Positions 49,275 through 57,512 of a stretch of 64,000 bases of DNA are shown piece after piece. The DNA comes from Anaerotardibacter muris (lineage in GTDB: Bacteria > Actinomycetota > Coriobacteriia > Coriobacteriales > Eggerthellaceae), in the NCBI RefSeq assembly GCF_943192915.1, contig NZ_CALPCD010000007.1, positions 1 to 64,000 of the forward strand, in the 5' to 3' direction. Within the stretch, counting starts at the first letter, position 1, and each line of letters starts with the position of its first letter. The translations under genes were made by a program, and so were the position numbers. The notes under the pieces are model-generated. The model was not told the DNA's origin. It saw only the letters and a program-made list of their open reading frames with translations, and ran no database searches.

Positions 49275-50619
49275 CGAATCGGATACACAAGAATACATAC
49301 GCCGGCTTTTACTTTCGCGCATGCGCATTTTGAATGACCACCCTTTCTTCGGGCTTTTGCTCATGCATATGCGCTATGCGATAGATGAGGCCGCGTCAAC
49401 TGCTTATACCGATGGGGAGCGAATCGTATTCGGTGCAGACTTCTTGCAGGAGCTTTCAGATTCCGAGCTAGATTTTGTGATGTTGCACGAGATCATGCAT
49501 GTGGTCTTGCAACATTGCTGGCGCGCGGAATCGATTCCCGATCATGATCTTTTCAATATAGCCTGCGATATTGTGGTGAATTCGAATATCTTGCTCGAAA
49601 ACGGTCTGGACCTTGAGAGCATCAGCCTCCATGGTCATGGGGTGTCGATGCATGTGGCTCCGAATGGTAAAGAGGGGTATGAGTACACCGCCGAGCAGGT
49701 ATATGAGATGTTTCCGCGAAGTCCGCAGGATGGTGGATTCGGTCAAAATGGACTTGGTTGTTCAGGCGAGTCGGACCAAAGCGACAACAAGAACGATGGT
49801 CAAGGCCAAGATCCAAGCAAAGGCCAGGATCAAAGTCAGAGCCAAGGCTGGCATGGTGATTCGGACCAAAACAACAACACGGATAAAAATGGTTCGTCAG
49901 GGTTTTCGGACGACCATTCACATTGGGGATCTTCTGGTAGCGGGGAAAGGCAGCAAGCTCAAGAAGTGTGGATCAAGCGAATACTTGATGCTGAAAAAGC
50001 CATTCGTGTACGCGAAGAATCTCTTGGTCGCGGATTGATGCCTGCGCTGGTAGAACGTTGTCTTGGAGAATTGCGTCAGGCGCAGACTGATTGGCGCGTG
50101 CTCTTGAGCGAATTCATTCAGTTTGATGTGAACGACTATTCCTTCACTCCGCCCGACAGAAGGATGATGGAGACTCCCTTCTTCTTGCCTGATTTTAATA
50201 GCGCAGAAGAAGTGGTGCGCAATGTATTGTTCATGGTCGACACTTCAGGGTCGATCACGGACGAGATGATGACCGTTGCGTTCTCGGAAGTGAAGGGCGC
50301 ACTCGAGCAATTCTCTGATTCGCTTGAAGGCTGGCTTGGGTACTTTGATGCTGAAGTTGTCGAGCCAGTGCGCTTTGACGATGTTGAAGGTTTGGCTCAT
50401 ATTCAGCCGCGAGGCGGAGGAGGTACAAGCTTTCTGCCTATCTTCGAATATGTCGAAGAGAAGATGGCCGACGAGCCACCTGTTTGCATCATCATCCTCA
50501 CCGATGGTTACGCTCCGTTTCCGCCCGAAGAAGTTTCAATGGACATTCCAGTAATTTGGCTCATTAGTAATAACAAGGTTACGCCTCCGTGGGGAAGAGT
50601 TGCGCGTTTTCGAGTTTGA
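49264..50619 (+). CDS. DUF2201-like protein: HExxH metallopeptidase-like domain plus VWA domain
   Basis: The protein has 451 residues. The N-terminal domain has HEIMHVVLQH (His75, Glu76, His79), the zinc-peptidase-like motif of the DUF2201 N-terminal region. Residues about 160-225 are a low-complexity Gln/Asp/Asn/Ser/Gly linker. The C-terminal VWA-like domain has a MIDAS start MVDTSGSI (Asp326, Ser328, Ser330), then a Gly-rich GGGGTSFLPIF and IIILTDGYAPFP. VWA proteins of this type are the partners of MoxR ATPases. Whether the HExxH cuts proteins is not shown by sequence. It is the last gene of the operon; no clear terminator follows. Confidence 0.85.
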   Translation: MVLSESDTQEYIRRLLLSRMRILNDHPFFGLLLMHMRYAIDEAASTAYTDGERIVFGADFLQELSDSELDFVMLHEIMHVVLQHCWRAESIPDHDLFNIACDIVVNSNILLENGLDLESISLHGHGVSMHVAPNGKEGYEYTAEQVYEMFPRSPQDGGFGQNGLGCSGESDQSDNKNDGQGQDPSKGQDQSQSQGWHGDSDQNNNTDKNGSSGFSDDHSHWGSSGSGERQQAQEVWIKRILDAEKAIRVREESLGRGLMPALVERCLGELRQAQTDWRVLLSEFIQFDVNDYSFTPPDRRMMETPFFLPDFNSAEEVVRNVLFMVDTSGSITDEMMTVAFSEVKGALEQFSDSLEGWLGYFDAEVVEPVRFDDVEGLAHIQPRGGGGTSFLPIFEYVEEKMADEPPVCIIILTDGYAPFPPEEVSMDIPVIWLISNNKVTPPWGRVARFRV

Positions 50620-50726
50620 GTTGATTCGCCACTGGGTCAAGTTGATCTGATCCAATCTGTTCATGATCATGGAAGGTATAGATTCTATGACCGACTAGGC
50701 TGCGCACGGTGGGTCCTGCGTGCTGG

Positions 50727-50735
50727 TGGTATGAT
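50727..50735 (+). promoter_or_regulatory. Extended -10 promoter of yebC
   Basis: TGGTATGAT fits TGnTATAAT with one change. The transcript would start about 50 bases before the yebC ATG. Confidence 0.55.
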
Positions 50736-50792
50736 AGACTAACTGTTCGAAACCAAACGATATCTAACCCCGCTATAGGAAGGTAGGCGCGT

Positions 50793-51590
50793 ATGTCAGG
50801 CCACTCAAAATGGGCTACTACGAAGCATCGTAAAGCTGCCCAGGACGCTAAACGTTCGGCATTGTTCTCCAAGCTCTCCCGTAACATCACGGTAGCAGCG
50901 AAGGAAGGCGGCGACCCGAACCCCGACAACAATGCGTCGCTGGCTGCGGCTATCGATAAGGCGAAGAGCTACTCGCTTCCTAAAGATAAGATCAAGACCG
51001 CTATCGACAAGGCGTTCGGCACGGGCAAGGACGCTGCGAACTACGAATCGGTCATCTACGAAGGCTATGGTCCGGCAGGCGTTGCCGTGTATTGCGAAGC
51101 CCTTACCGACAATCGCAACCGTACCGCAGCCGATGTGCGCTCTGCGTTCTCTCACGCCAACGGCAACCTGGGTACTTCGGGTTCCGTTGCATTCCAGTTC
51201 GAGCGTAAGGGCCAGATCTTCATCGAGAAAGAGATCGAAGGTGGCAAGAAGGAAGGCATGATCGCCAACGGCGCTGCTGGAGATGAAGACGAATTCATGA
51301 TGGTTGTGGCTGAAGCGGGCGGCGATGATTACGAAGATGCCGATGAAGAGTGGATCGTCTACACTGCACCCAGCGATCTGATGGCTGTTAAGAAGGCTAT
51401 CGAGGAGCAGGGTGTTATCACTAAGGGCGCTGAATTCATCATGGAGCCCACCACGCCTACGCAGGTTTCCGTTACCGACGCGAAGAAGGTCATGCGTCTT
51501 ATTGACAAGCTGGAGGAACTTGAAGACCTGCAGAACGTCTATCACACCATGGAGATCACCGACGAGATCGCGGCTGCTCTGGACGAGTAA
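50793..51590 (+). CDS. yebC: YebC/PmpR/TACO1-family protein
   Basis: The protein has 265 residues. The family start MSGHSKWATTKHRKAAQDAK, EGYGPAGVAVYCEALTDNRN and NLGTSGSVAFQFERKG are diagnostic. An acidic insertion (EDADEEW) lies in the middle. These proteins were called transcription regulators. Recent work on relatives ties them to translation of difficult proline stretches; which applies here is open. It is the first housekeeping gene to the right of the defence island. GGAAGG precedes the ATG. Confidence 0.95.
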   Translation: MSGHSKWATTKHRKAAQDAKRSALFSKLSRNITVAAKEGGDPNPDNNASLAAAIDKAKSYSLPKDKIKTAIDKAFGTGKDAANYESVIYEGYGPAGVAVYCEALTDNRNRTAADVRSAFSHANGNLGTSGSVAFQFERKGQIFIEKEIEGGKKEGMIANGAAGDEDEFMMVVAEAGGDDYEDADEEWIVYTAPSDLMAVKKAIEEQGVITKGAEFIMEPTTPTQVSVTDAKKVMRLIDKLEELEDLQNVYHTMEITDEIAAALDE

Positions 51591-51687
51591 AGCTTTGCTC
51601 GACGAGTGAGCTCTGCTCCAGCGTGCAGGCAGCAGCCTAACAAAGAGGGCAGAGCCTAGCGGGTGATCACCTTCTAATTTCGACGTA

Positions 51688-51723
51688 TAAAGCCCTTGCG
51701 GTACCGTCCGCGGGGGCTTTTCT
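51688..51723 (+). terminator. Rho-independent terminator after yebC
   Basis: AAAGCCC...GCGG and CCGC...GGGCTTTT form an interrupted stem followed by TTTTCTTG, about 100 bases after the stop. Confidence 0.8.
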
Positions 51724-51761
51724 TGTTTTCCCACGTGAGGGTTTATTTTTCCTACGGGCTA

Positions 51762-51770
51762 TGATATAGT
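51762..51770 (+). promoter_or_regulatory. Extended -10 promoter for the DivIC-like gene
   Basis: TGATATAGT fits TGnTATAAT with one change. A weak TTTATT lies 17 bases upstream. Confidence 0.45.
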
Positions 51771-51827
51771 TTGCCATGTATTGCATTAAACACACTTTAA
51801 ACGAACTACAATGCATGGGGTTGAGCT

Positions 51828-52865
51828 GTGGCTAGGCACGGGAATATTCTTTCTTTTGACGAAGCACGTCGTCGTGGCTCTGTGTCGTCGAAGCAGCCCC
51901 AAGTCTCTTCGAAATCCACTACCAGATCGAACGTAAAATCTCACCGTTCACCTGCGGATTCTCATGTTGCGCAGCCTACGCGTACGCGCGTTGTGCCCGA
52001 ACGTCTTACTTTTGATGAAACCTTCGAACAGTCGTTCACTGCGACCAGCCGAAGTGGTTCATATCGTCGCTCATATCGCGATCGCCCTTCTGTTCCAACT
52101 GATCCGTCCTTGCATGCAGCGCGCAGCGCTTCTGCGGCGGATTCTCTGCGCGAATCGCGCGAAGACGTGACAGCCAACCCCAGCAATACACAGCGCTCTC
52201 AGTCTTCTCGCCAGTCCGCCGAAGAATCCAAAGACAAGAAATCGCTTTCGCATCGCATGCGCTCGGCCAAAGCAGAGCGTCAGTTCAACCGTACCTTCGG
52301 TAAGGATGATGGCCCTAAAGCTGCGCCCGAGGAAGGAAGCAGACCAGCCCTTTACAAGATGCAGATGGGCAAGACCCATAAACGCTCTTCGCGTATGCAG
52401 AGTCCTGCAGCATCGAAGAAGCGTGGCGGTCTGTTCGGTCGTTTGGCGGGATTGTTCGCGATCTTCGATCCGCGTTCGGCGCGCTTCTCTTCACGTGCTC
52501 TTATCACGTGCGCTACGCTTCTGCTGGCAGTGGTCATGCTCTACCAGCCCGTGGCGAACTACTACCAAGAGATCCGCGCGCAGCAGCAGCTCGAAGCCGA
52601 GTATGCCGTGGTGGCCGACTACTATTCCAGCCTGAAGTCGGAAGTTGAGTATCTCAACACCAAAGAGGGCAGGGAAGAGTACGTTCATCAGGAGCTTGGC
52701 TGGGTAAAACCAGGCGAACATGTGGTGTCGGTCGAAGGCCTTGAGCCGCGCGATGCCACCAGCAAGAAAGGCTCGATCACCTCAGACCTTTCCAATGCGG
52801 TGCCAACTCCTGATACCTGGTATTCGCCTGTGCTCGACGTGGTGCTTGGCTACAACAAGCCCTAA
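51828..52865 (+). CDS. Septum formation initiator (DivIC/FtsB-like) protein with long N-terminal extension
   Basis: The protein has 345 residues with a GTG start. The first roughly 220 residues are Ser/Arg-rich and probably disordered. One membrane helix follows (SRALITCATLLLAVVMLYQP, about 224-243), then a coiled coil (YYQEIRAQQQLEAEY) and the family ending REEYVHQELGWVKPGEHVV. DivIC/FtsB proteins join FtsL and FtsQ/DivIB to activate septal wall synthesis. The extension is far longer than the usual short cytoplasmic tail. Type II membrane topology is expected. Confidence 0.85.
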   Translation: MARHGNILSFDEARRRGSVSSKQPQVSSKSTTRSNVKSHRSPADSHVAQPTRTRVVPERLTFDETFEQSFTATSRSGSYRRSYRDRPSVPTDPSLHAARSASAADSLRESREDVTANPSNTQRSQSSRQSAEESKDKKSLSHRMRSAKAERQFNRTFGKDDGPKAAPEEGSRPALYKMQMGKTHKRSSRMQSPAASKKRGGLFGRLAGLFAIFDPRSARFSSRALITCATLLLAVVMLYQPVANYYQEIRAQQQLEAEYAVVADYYSSLKSEVEYLNTKEGREEYVHQELGWVKPGEHVVSVEGLEPRDATSKKGSITSDLSNAVPTPDTWYSPVLDVVLGYNKP

Positions 52866-52965
52866 GTTCAAGCTAAGCCCCTAAGCTCAAGCTGAGCAAG
52901 ACTAAAAGTAAGAGCAAGCACGGCTAAGTACACACTGATTCGTCCATGAAGGGAGCGCAAGCCCC

Positions 52966-53901
52966 ATGATCCTTGCCGCCATCGACCTTGGTACGGTAAC
53001 CTGCAGGCTCTTCGTTGCTGAAGTAGCCAGCGGCATCGAACGTGAATTGGTGCGCGAATGCACCATCACGAACCTGGGTATTGGCGTTTCGCAAACAGGA
53101 GTGCTGCGCCAAGATGCGATCGACCGCGTGGTGCAGTGCATCGCAGGGTACCGCGCCCAGTGCGATGCTATCGCGCATGAATATGGTTTGGATGCGCTTC
53201 CGCTGGTGGCGGTGGCAACCAGTGCCGCACGCGATGCGAAGAATTCAGATGAACTGGTTGCTGCGCTGGCGCAAGTGGGCGTGGAGCTGAACATCATCCC
53301 TGGCCAGCGTGAAGCGCAGCTTTCATTCTTGGGCGCGTCTTCCGAATTTCCTGGCGAAGCGATAGCTGTTGTTGATGTGGGTGGCGGTTCTACCGAAGTG
53401 ATCTTCGGCAATGCGCTTGCTGGTGTTGAGTTCGCCTATTCCTTCGATATAGGTTGCCGTCGCATAACCGAGATGTTCTTACCCTCTGACCCGCCAACAG
53501 CCAATGAATTGGCCCAGGCACGGGCTTATTTGCTCGAATCGTTCGCAGCGGTGCTCGAACCGCAACTTGCCCAGCGCGAACTACAGCGCATGGTTGCGGT
53601 AGCGGGTACGGCTACCAGCGTGGTTTCGGTCTCTGAAGAGATGGCGGTCTACGATTCCGCGCTCGTTCACAAGACCGTGGTTTCGGCTGATCTGCTAGAT
53701 TCGGTGCTTCAGCGTTTGGCGGCGCTCACTGAAGAAGAGCGCAAGCAGGTGGTTGGTCTGGAGCCCAAGCGCGCGCCCGTGATAGTGGCTGGCATGCTCA
53801 TCTTACAGTGCGTGCTCGAAGTGCTTGGTCAGACCAGTTTCACCGTGAGCGAATCCGATATCTTGCAGGGCATCGTCATGGCTTCGAGTCAGGAGCTTTG
53901 A
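52966..53901 (+). CDS. Ppx/GppA-family exopolyphosphatase/pppGpp phosphatase
   Basis: The protein has 311 residues. Two ASKHA phosphate loops are visible: AAIDLGTVTCRLFVAE at the N terminus and VVDVGGGSTEVIFG near 136-149, with TSAARDAKN and a third VAVAGTATSVV region. It has only the ASKHA core of about 300 residues and lacks the C-terminal HD-like domain of longer Ppx. It would remove phosphate from polyphosphate or from pppGpp. A phosphate transporter gene follows, consistent with phosphate metabolism. Confidence 0.9.
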   Translation: MILAAIDLGTVTCRLFVAEVASGIERELVRECTITNLGIGVSQTGVLRQDAIDRVVQCIAGYRAQCDAIAHEYGLDALPLVAVATSAARDAKNSDELVAALAQVGVELNIIPGQREAQLSFLGASSEFPGEAIAVVDVGGGSTEVIFGNALAGVEFAYSFDIGCRRITEMFLPSDPPTANELAQARAYLLESFAAVLEPQLAQRELQRMVAVAGTATSVVSVSEEMAVYDSALVHKTVVSADLLDSVLQRLAALTEEERKQVVGLEPKRAPVIVAGMLILQCVLEVLGQTSFTVSESDILQGIVMASSQEL

Positions 53902-54058
53902 GCGTAGACCCTCTCTCGAGCGATCAGAGCTTTTCGTGGACTCATGACCGCACACAGGCTTCATCGAAGAATTGCAAATCCTGTCAGGAGCGAGCCTTTC
54001 AACGCATCTGAAGTGCGCTAGAATGTTTAGCGGACTAATTCGAAGGAAGGCAGCGCTG

Positions 54059-55105
54059 GTGCTCGATCTTGGAACATTCTTCACGATGCTCGGATCAAAT
54101 CCGGTGCTTCTTGTCATCCTTGTTCTTACTCTTGGCGCTACGGTGGTGAATGGCGCTACCGACGCTCCCAACGCCATCGCACCGATGGTCTCTACGCGCG
54201 CTATGCCTCCTGGGCCCGCCATCATCATGGCTGCCATCTGCAATTTCATCGGACTTGTGCTCATCACCGCGGTAAGCGCGGCTGTTGCTCAAACCATCTT
54301 CAACATGGTCGATTTCGGGGGGAATGCGCATCAAGCGCTCCTTGCGTTGGCCGCCGCTATGGTGGCTATCATCGTGTGGGGTGTGGTTGCGTGGCTCTTC
54401 GGTATTCCGTCTTCGCAAAGCCATTCGCTCATCGCGGGTCTTACAGGTGCGGCTATCGCACTGCAAAGCGGCCTTGCGGGCGTGAACGGGGGCGAGTGGA
54501 TGAAGGTCATCTATGGCCTTTTGGTCTCGACCTGTTGCGGCTTTGGCGGTGGCTGGCTGTTCACCAAGTTCTTGGAGCGCATCTGTAAGAATGCGGATCG
54601 CCGTAGGCTGCAGAGCAAGTGGCGCATCGCGCAGGTGTTCACGGGCGCCGGTGTTGCTATCATGCATGGTGCGCAGGACGGCCAGAAGTTCCTTTCCATC
54701 AGCATGCTGGGCATCATGTTGGCGCTGGGCAGCATGGACACGTCCAACGTGGTCTTCCCGCTGTGGCTCATCATCCTGTGCGCGTTGGCTATGGGCTTGG
54801 GTACGGCTATTGGTGGTAAGAAGATCATCAAGTCGGTAGGCTTGGACATGGTGAAGATGGAGCCCTATCAGGGTTTCTCTGCCAGCACCACTACGTTTGG
54901 CTGCTTGCTGTTGGCAACCTTCACGGGTTTGCCCGTATCCACCACGCATACGGCCACCACTGCCATCATGGGTGTGGGTGCTTCCAAGCGAATACGCGCG
55001 GTGCGCTGGAACATGGCGGTGAACATGGTGCTAACGTGGGTGCTCACGTTCCCGGGCTGCGGCCTTATCGGCTATCTGTTAGCCAAGCTCTTCCTGCTGT
55101 TCTAG
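54059..55105 (+). CDS. Inorganic phosphate transporter, PiT family
   Basis: The protein has 348 residues from the GTG at 54059, chosen because GAAGGAAGG lies 8 bases upstream. About ten membrane segments are visible. The two PiT signature repeats are present: VVNGATDAPNAIAPMVSTRA near the N terminus and GLPVSTTHTATTAIMGVGAS near the C terminus, with MHGAQDGQK in between. It imports phosphate (or metal-phosphate) with protons or Na+. It lies about 160 bases after the Ppx/GppA gene. Confidence 0.92.
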   Translation: MLDLGTFFTMLGSNPVLLVILVLTLGATVVNGATDAPNAIAPMVSTRAMPPGPAIIMAAICNFIGLVLITAVSAAVAQTIFNMVDFGGNAHQALLALAAAMVAIIVWGVVAWLFGIPSSQSHSLIAGLTGAAIALQSGLAGVNGGEWMKVIYGLLVSTCCGFGGGWLFTKFLERICKNADRRRLQSKWRIAQVFTGAGVAIMHGAQDGQKFLSISMLGIMLALGSMDTSNVVFPLWLIILCALAMGLGTAIGGKKIIKSVGLDMVKMEPYQGFSASTTTFGCLLLATFTGLPVSTTHTATTAIMGVGASKRIRAVRWNMAVNMVLTWVLTFPGCGLIGYLLAKLFLLF

Positions 55106-55133
55106 GGGAGCATCTCGTACGCCGTATTTTCTC

Positions 55134-55164
55134 GAAGCCAGGTGTTTCAGCCTGGCTTCTTTTG
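55134..55164 (+). terminator. Rho-independent terminator after phosphate transporter
   Basis: GAAGCCAGG and CCTGGCTTC form a perfect 9-bp stem with an 8-base loop, followed by TTTTG. Confidence 0.9.
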
Positions 55165-55190
55165 CTATGATTGATACGCTTGCCACACGT

Positions 55191-55275
55191 GGGAGCGTGG
55201 TGGAATTGGCATACACAGCGGACTTAAAATCCGCCGCCTTCGGGCTTGTGGGTTCGAGTCCCACCGCTCCTACCA
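55191..55275 (+). tRNA. tRNA-Leu (anticodon UAA)
   Basis: An 85-base class II tRNA with a long variable arm. It has acceptor stem GGGAGCG/CGCTCCT, anticodon stem GCGGA/TCCGC with loop CTTAAAA (anticodon TAA), T arm GTGGGTTCGAGTCCCAC and an encoded CCA. Confidence 0.95.
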
Positions 55276-55304
55276 GTTCTCACTGATACGGCACGGATCG
55301 CATG

Positions 55305-55336
55305 TGAAAAAGGGGGACGGAGGCAAAAGTGTCCCA
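55305..55336. repeat. Degenerate REP-like fragment (copy 7)
   Basis: AAAGGGGGACGGAGGCAAAA and GTGTCCC recall the outer part of copy 4 (GACGGAGGCAAAAGT near 11603). Only a fragment is left. Confidence 0.5.
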
Positions 55337-55453
55337 GATGCTTTTGCTATTGCTTTCGCTTTCACCTTCGTCCTCATCTTCAGATTTGCGAACATGCGAA
55401 GTGCGGTAAGCGCAATAATGCTAACCAACACAGCGGCAGGAATGAAAAGCTCT

Positions 55454-56563
55454 ATGTCTCAGCTTGCAACCGTAGACCAGATGTTGAATTCGCCCGAAGT
55501 CCTTGAGATGTTCGAGCGCGCGCAGGAACTTGCTCCTGCAGCGGCTGAAGCGAACCAACAGATCTTCGAGCAATATCTGAACGAATATGCGGAACTAGCG
55601 GGGGCTATCATCAACGTGCTCATTCCTGTGGGTACGCACCCCGACATGGAACGCTATCTCTATGGTCCGCTTTCTGCCTATTCGGAAAATGGCGGTAAGC
55701 GTCATCGTCCGCTCATCTGTTTGGCGGCGGCCCATGCGGTAGGAGGCGATCATCGTCGTGCGTTCTCTTCTGGCGCGGCTATCGAGCATTTTCATACTGC
55801 AGCGCTCATCCATGATGACATTGCCGACGATGCAGAATTGCGTCGCGGCGAACCCTGCATGCACCTTACCATTGGCGAAGGCCTTGCTATCAACGCAGGT
55901 GACCTTGCGCTTTCGGTGGTGAACGGTATCGTGATGCGCGACCCGTTGCTCGACGATGCTACCAAGGTTCGTGTTGCGCTCGAGCTGGTAACCATGGCGC
56001 AGCACACCGTAGAGGGCCAGGCGCTCGATATTGGTTGGGCGCGCGATGGCCGTTACGATCTTTCGCTGGAAGACTACCTTACGATGGCTATCCATAAGAC
56101 CGCGTATTATTCAGGCGCGGTACCCTTGGCCGTTGGTGCTATCGTGGGTGGCGGTTCTGAAGACCAGATCGAAGGTTTGCGTCAATTCGGCATGGATACG
56201 GGCCTTGCGTTCCAGATCCAGGATGACCTGTTGAATTTGGTGGGTACCGAAGAAGAGACCAAGAAGGATTTCCGCAACGACATCACCGAAGGCAAGCGCA
56301 CCTTGATGGTAGTGCATGCGCTCGAGAATTCACCTCAGCGCGACCGCCTTATCGAGATACTTTCCTTGCATACTAAAGACCCTGCGCTGCTCCAAGAAGC
56401 GGTCGACATCATGGAAGCTTCGGGCAGCATCGCTTATGCGCGTGAATACGCCGATCAGCTGGTGCAAGATGCCAAGGCGCGTTTGGTGGAGCTGGTCGAT
56501 CCGTCCATTTCGCGTGACCTGCTCGTGTCCATGGCCGATTGGTTCGTGGAGCGTCTTCAGTAG
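55454..56563 (+). CDS. Polyprenyl diphosphate synthase
   Basis: The protein has 369 residues if started at the ATG at 55454; 55442 is also possible. The frame is open to 55304, but that part overlaps a repeat fragment. The first Asp-rich motif is HDDIADDAELRRG and the second is QIQDDLLNLVG, with GGKRHRP before them, typical of trans-isoprenyl chain synthases. It would join isopentenyl diphosphate units into the side chain of menaquinone or a similar lipid. The residue before the first motif sets chain length, but I cannot assign it. It is followed closely by the peptidoglycan-binding gene. Confidence 0.9.
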   Translation: MSQLATVDQMLNSPEVLEMFERAQELAPAAAEANQQIFEQYLNEYAELAGAIINVLIPVGTHPDMERYLYGPLSAYSENGGKRHRPLICLAAAHAVGGDHRRAFSSGAAIEHFHTAALIHDDIADDAELRRGEPCMHLTIGEGLAINAGDLALSVVNGIVMRDPLLDDATKVRVALELVTMAQHTVEGQALDIGWARDGRYDLSLEDYLTMAIHKTAYYSGAVPLAVGAIVGGGSEDQIEGLRQFGMDTGLAFQIQDDLLNLVGTEEETKKDFRNDITEGKRTLMVVHALENSPQRDRLIEILSLHTKDPALLQEAVDIMEASGSIAYAREYADQLVQDAKARLVELVDPSISRDLLVSMADWFVERLQ

Positions 56564-56566
56564 GGG

Positions 56567-57502
56567 ATGGACATGGAATCGAACAGCATCATCACCATCC
56601 ACGAAAAGGGCGCAGCGGTAGAAGACCTGCAGCGTCGTTTGTCAACGCTTGGCTATTTGCCCGAAGATGGTATCGACGGCATCTATGAACAGGCCACGGT
56701 CGATGCGGTGAAGGCGTTCTGTCGCGATTATGGTCTTGCTACTGATGGCAATGTGGATCAGACCATCTGGTCGAAGCTCGTTGACGAATCCTTCGAACTG
56801 GGAGATCGTTCGCTCTATCTGCGTCTGCCGTTCTTCCATGGCAAGGACGTACGTGTGCTGCAAAGCGCGCTTTCAGCGCTTGGTTTCGCCACGGGTGGCA
56901 ACGATGGCTTGTTCGGTCCTCACACTGAAGAGGCGTTGCGCAAGTTCCAGTTGAACCTAGGCCTGCCTGCCGATGGCATCGCGGGCGCATTCACCTTCAA
57001 GGCGCTCATGAATCTGCGCCATTCTTGGGAGGGCAACAGCTCTTTCACGCCCATCCCGCATTTCGGCTTCGCGCGCGCTGCTGAAGTGCTCGAGACCAAC
57101 ATGCTGTGCCTCTTCGGCACGTCTTCGTTCACGCGTTCGGTTGCTTCGCGCATGTCGAACATCTCGCGTGCTACCAATCCTAATTCGAAAGTTACGAGCG
57201 CAGAATCTCTGCTCGTTGAACCCGATAGTTCCACCATGTTCGTGCAGATCACGGTGGATGAAGAGGAAGCGAACGATGGCGTTCCTGTAGTTGATTACGA
57301 ACCGCTCGATTCGCTCGCGCTGCGTTTGCAGCAGGCTATCCAGAGCGCACGCGCTCAGGCACATCCGCGCATCGCCATCCACCTGCCTTCCAAGGTGTGG
57401 TACGAAGCGGGCGAGGAACGTTCGGCTCAGCATTATGCCATCGTGCTGTTGGATGCGCTCTGTTCGGCGCTCGAATCGCTCGAAGATAATGACGCGTCCT
57501 AG
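56567..57502 (+). CDS. Peptidoglycan-binding domain protein (two PG_binding_1 repeats)
   Basis: The protein has 311 residues with no signal peptide. Two PG_binding_1-type repeats are visible: about 14-70 (AVEDLQRRLSTLGYLPEDGI, DGIYEQATVDAVKAF) and about 92-150 (VRVLQSALSALGF, DGLFGPHTEEALRKFQ). The rest (about 165-311) resembles a degenerate amidase-like domain, without the usual zinc His/Glu motif that I could find. This recalls cytoplasmic CwlM-type proteins of actinobacteria, which regulate wall synthesis instead of cutting it; that comparison is inference. GlmU, the wall-precursor enzyme, follows after 10 bases. Confidence 0.78.
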   Translation: MDMESNSIITIHEKGAAVEDLQRRLSTLGYLPEDGIDGIYEQATVDAVKAFCRDYGLATDGNVDQTIWSKLVDESFELGDRSLYLRLPFFHGKDVRVLQSALSALGFATGGNDGLFGPHTEEALRKFQLNLGLPADGIAGAFTFKALMNLRHSWEGNSSFTPIPHFGFARAAEVLETNMLCLFGTSSFTRSVASRMSNISRATNPNSKVTSAESLLVEPDSSTMFVQITVDEEEANDGVPVVDYEPLDSLALRLQQAIQSARAQAHPRIAIHLPSKVWYEAGEERSAQHYAIVLLDALCSALESLEDNDAS

Positions 57503-57512
57503 AAAGGAAACC

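Noticed and set aside
50740..50756. GTTCGAAACC before yebC as a second LexA box
   Set aside because: The half-sites are not spaced by four bases; it does not fit CGAAC-N4-GTTCG.
55304..55453. Upstream extension of the polyprenyl synthase
   Set aside because: It overlaps a repeat fragment and begins immediately after the tRNA; no ribosome site.
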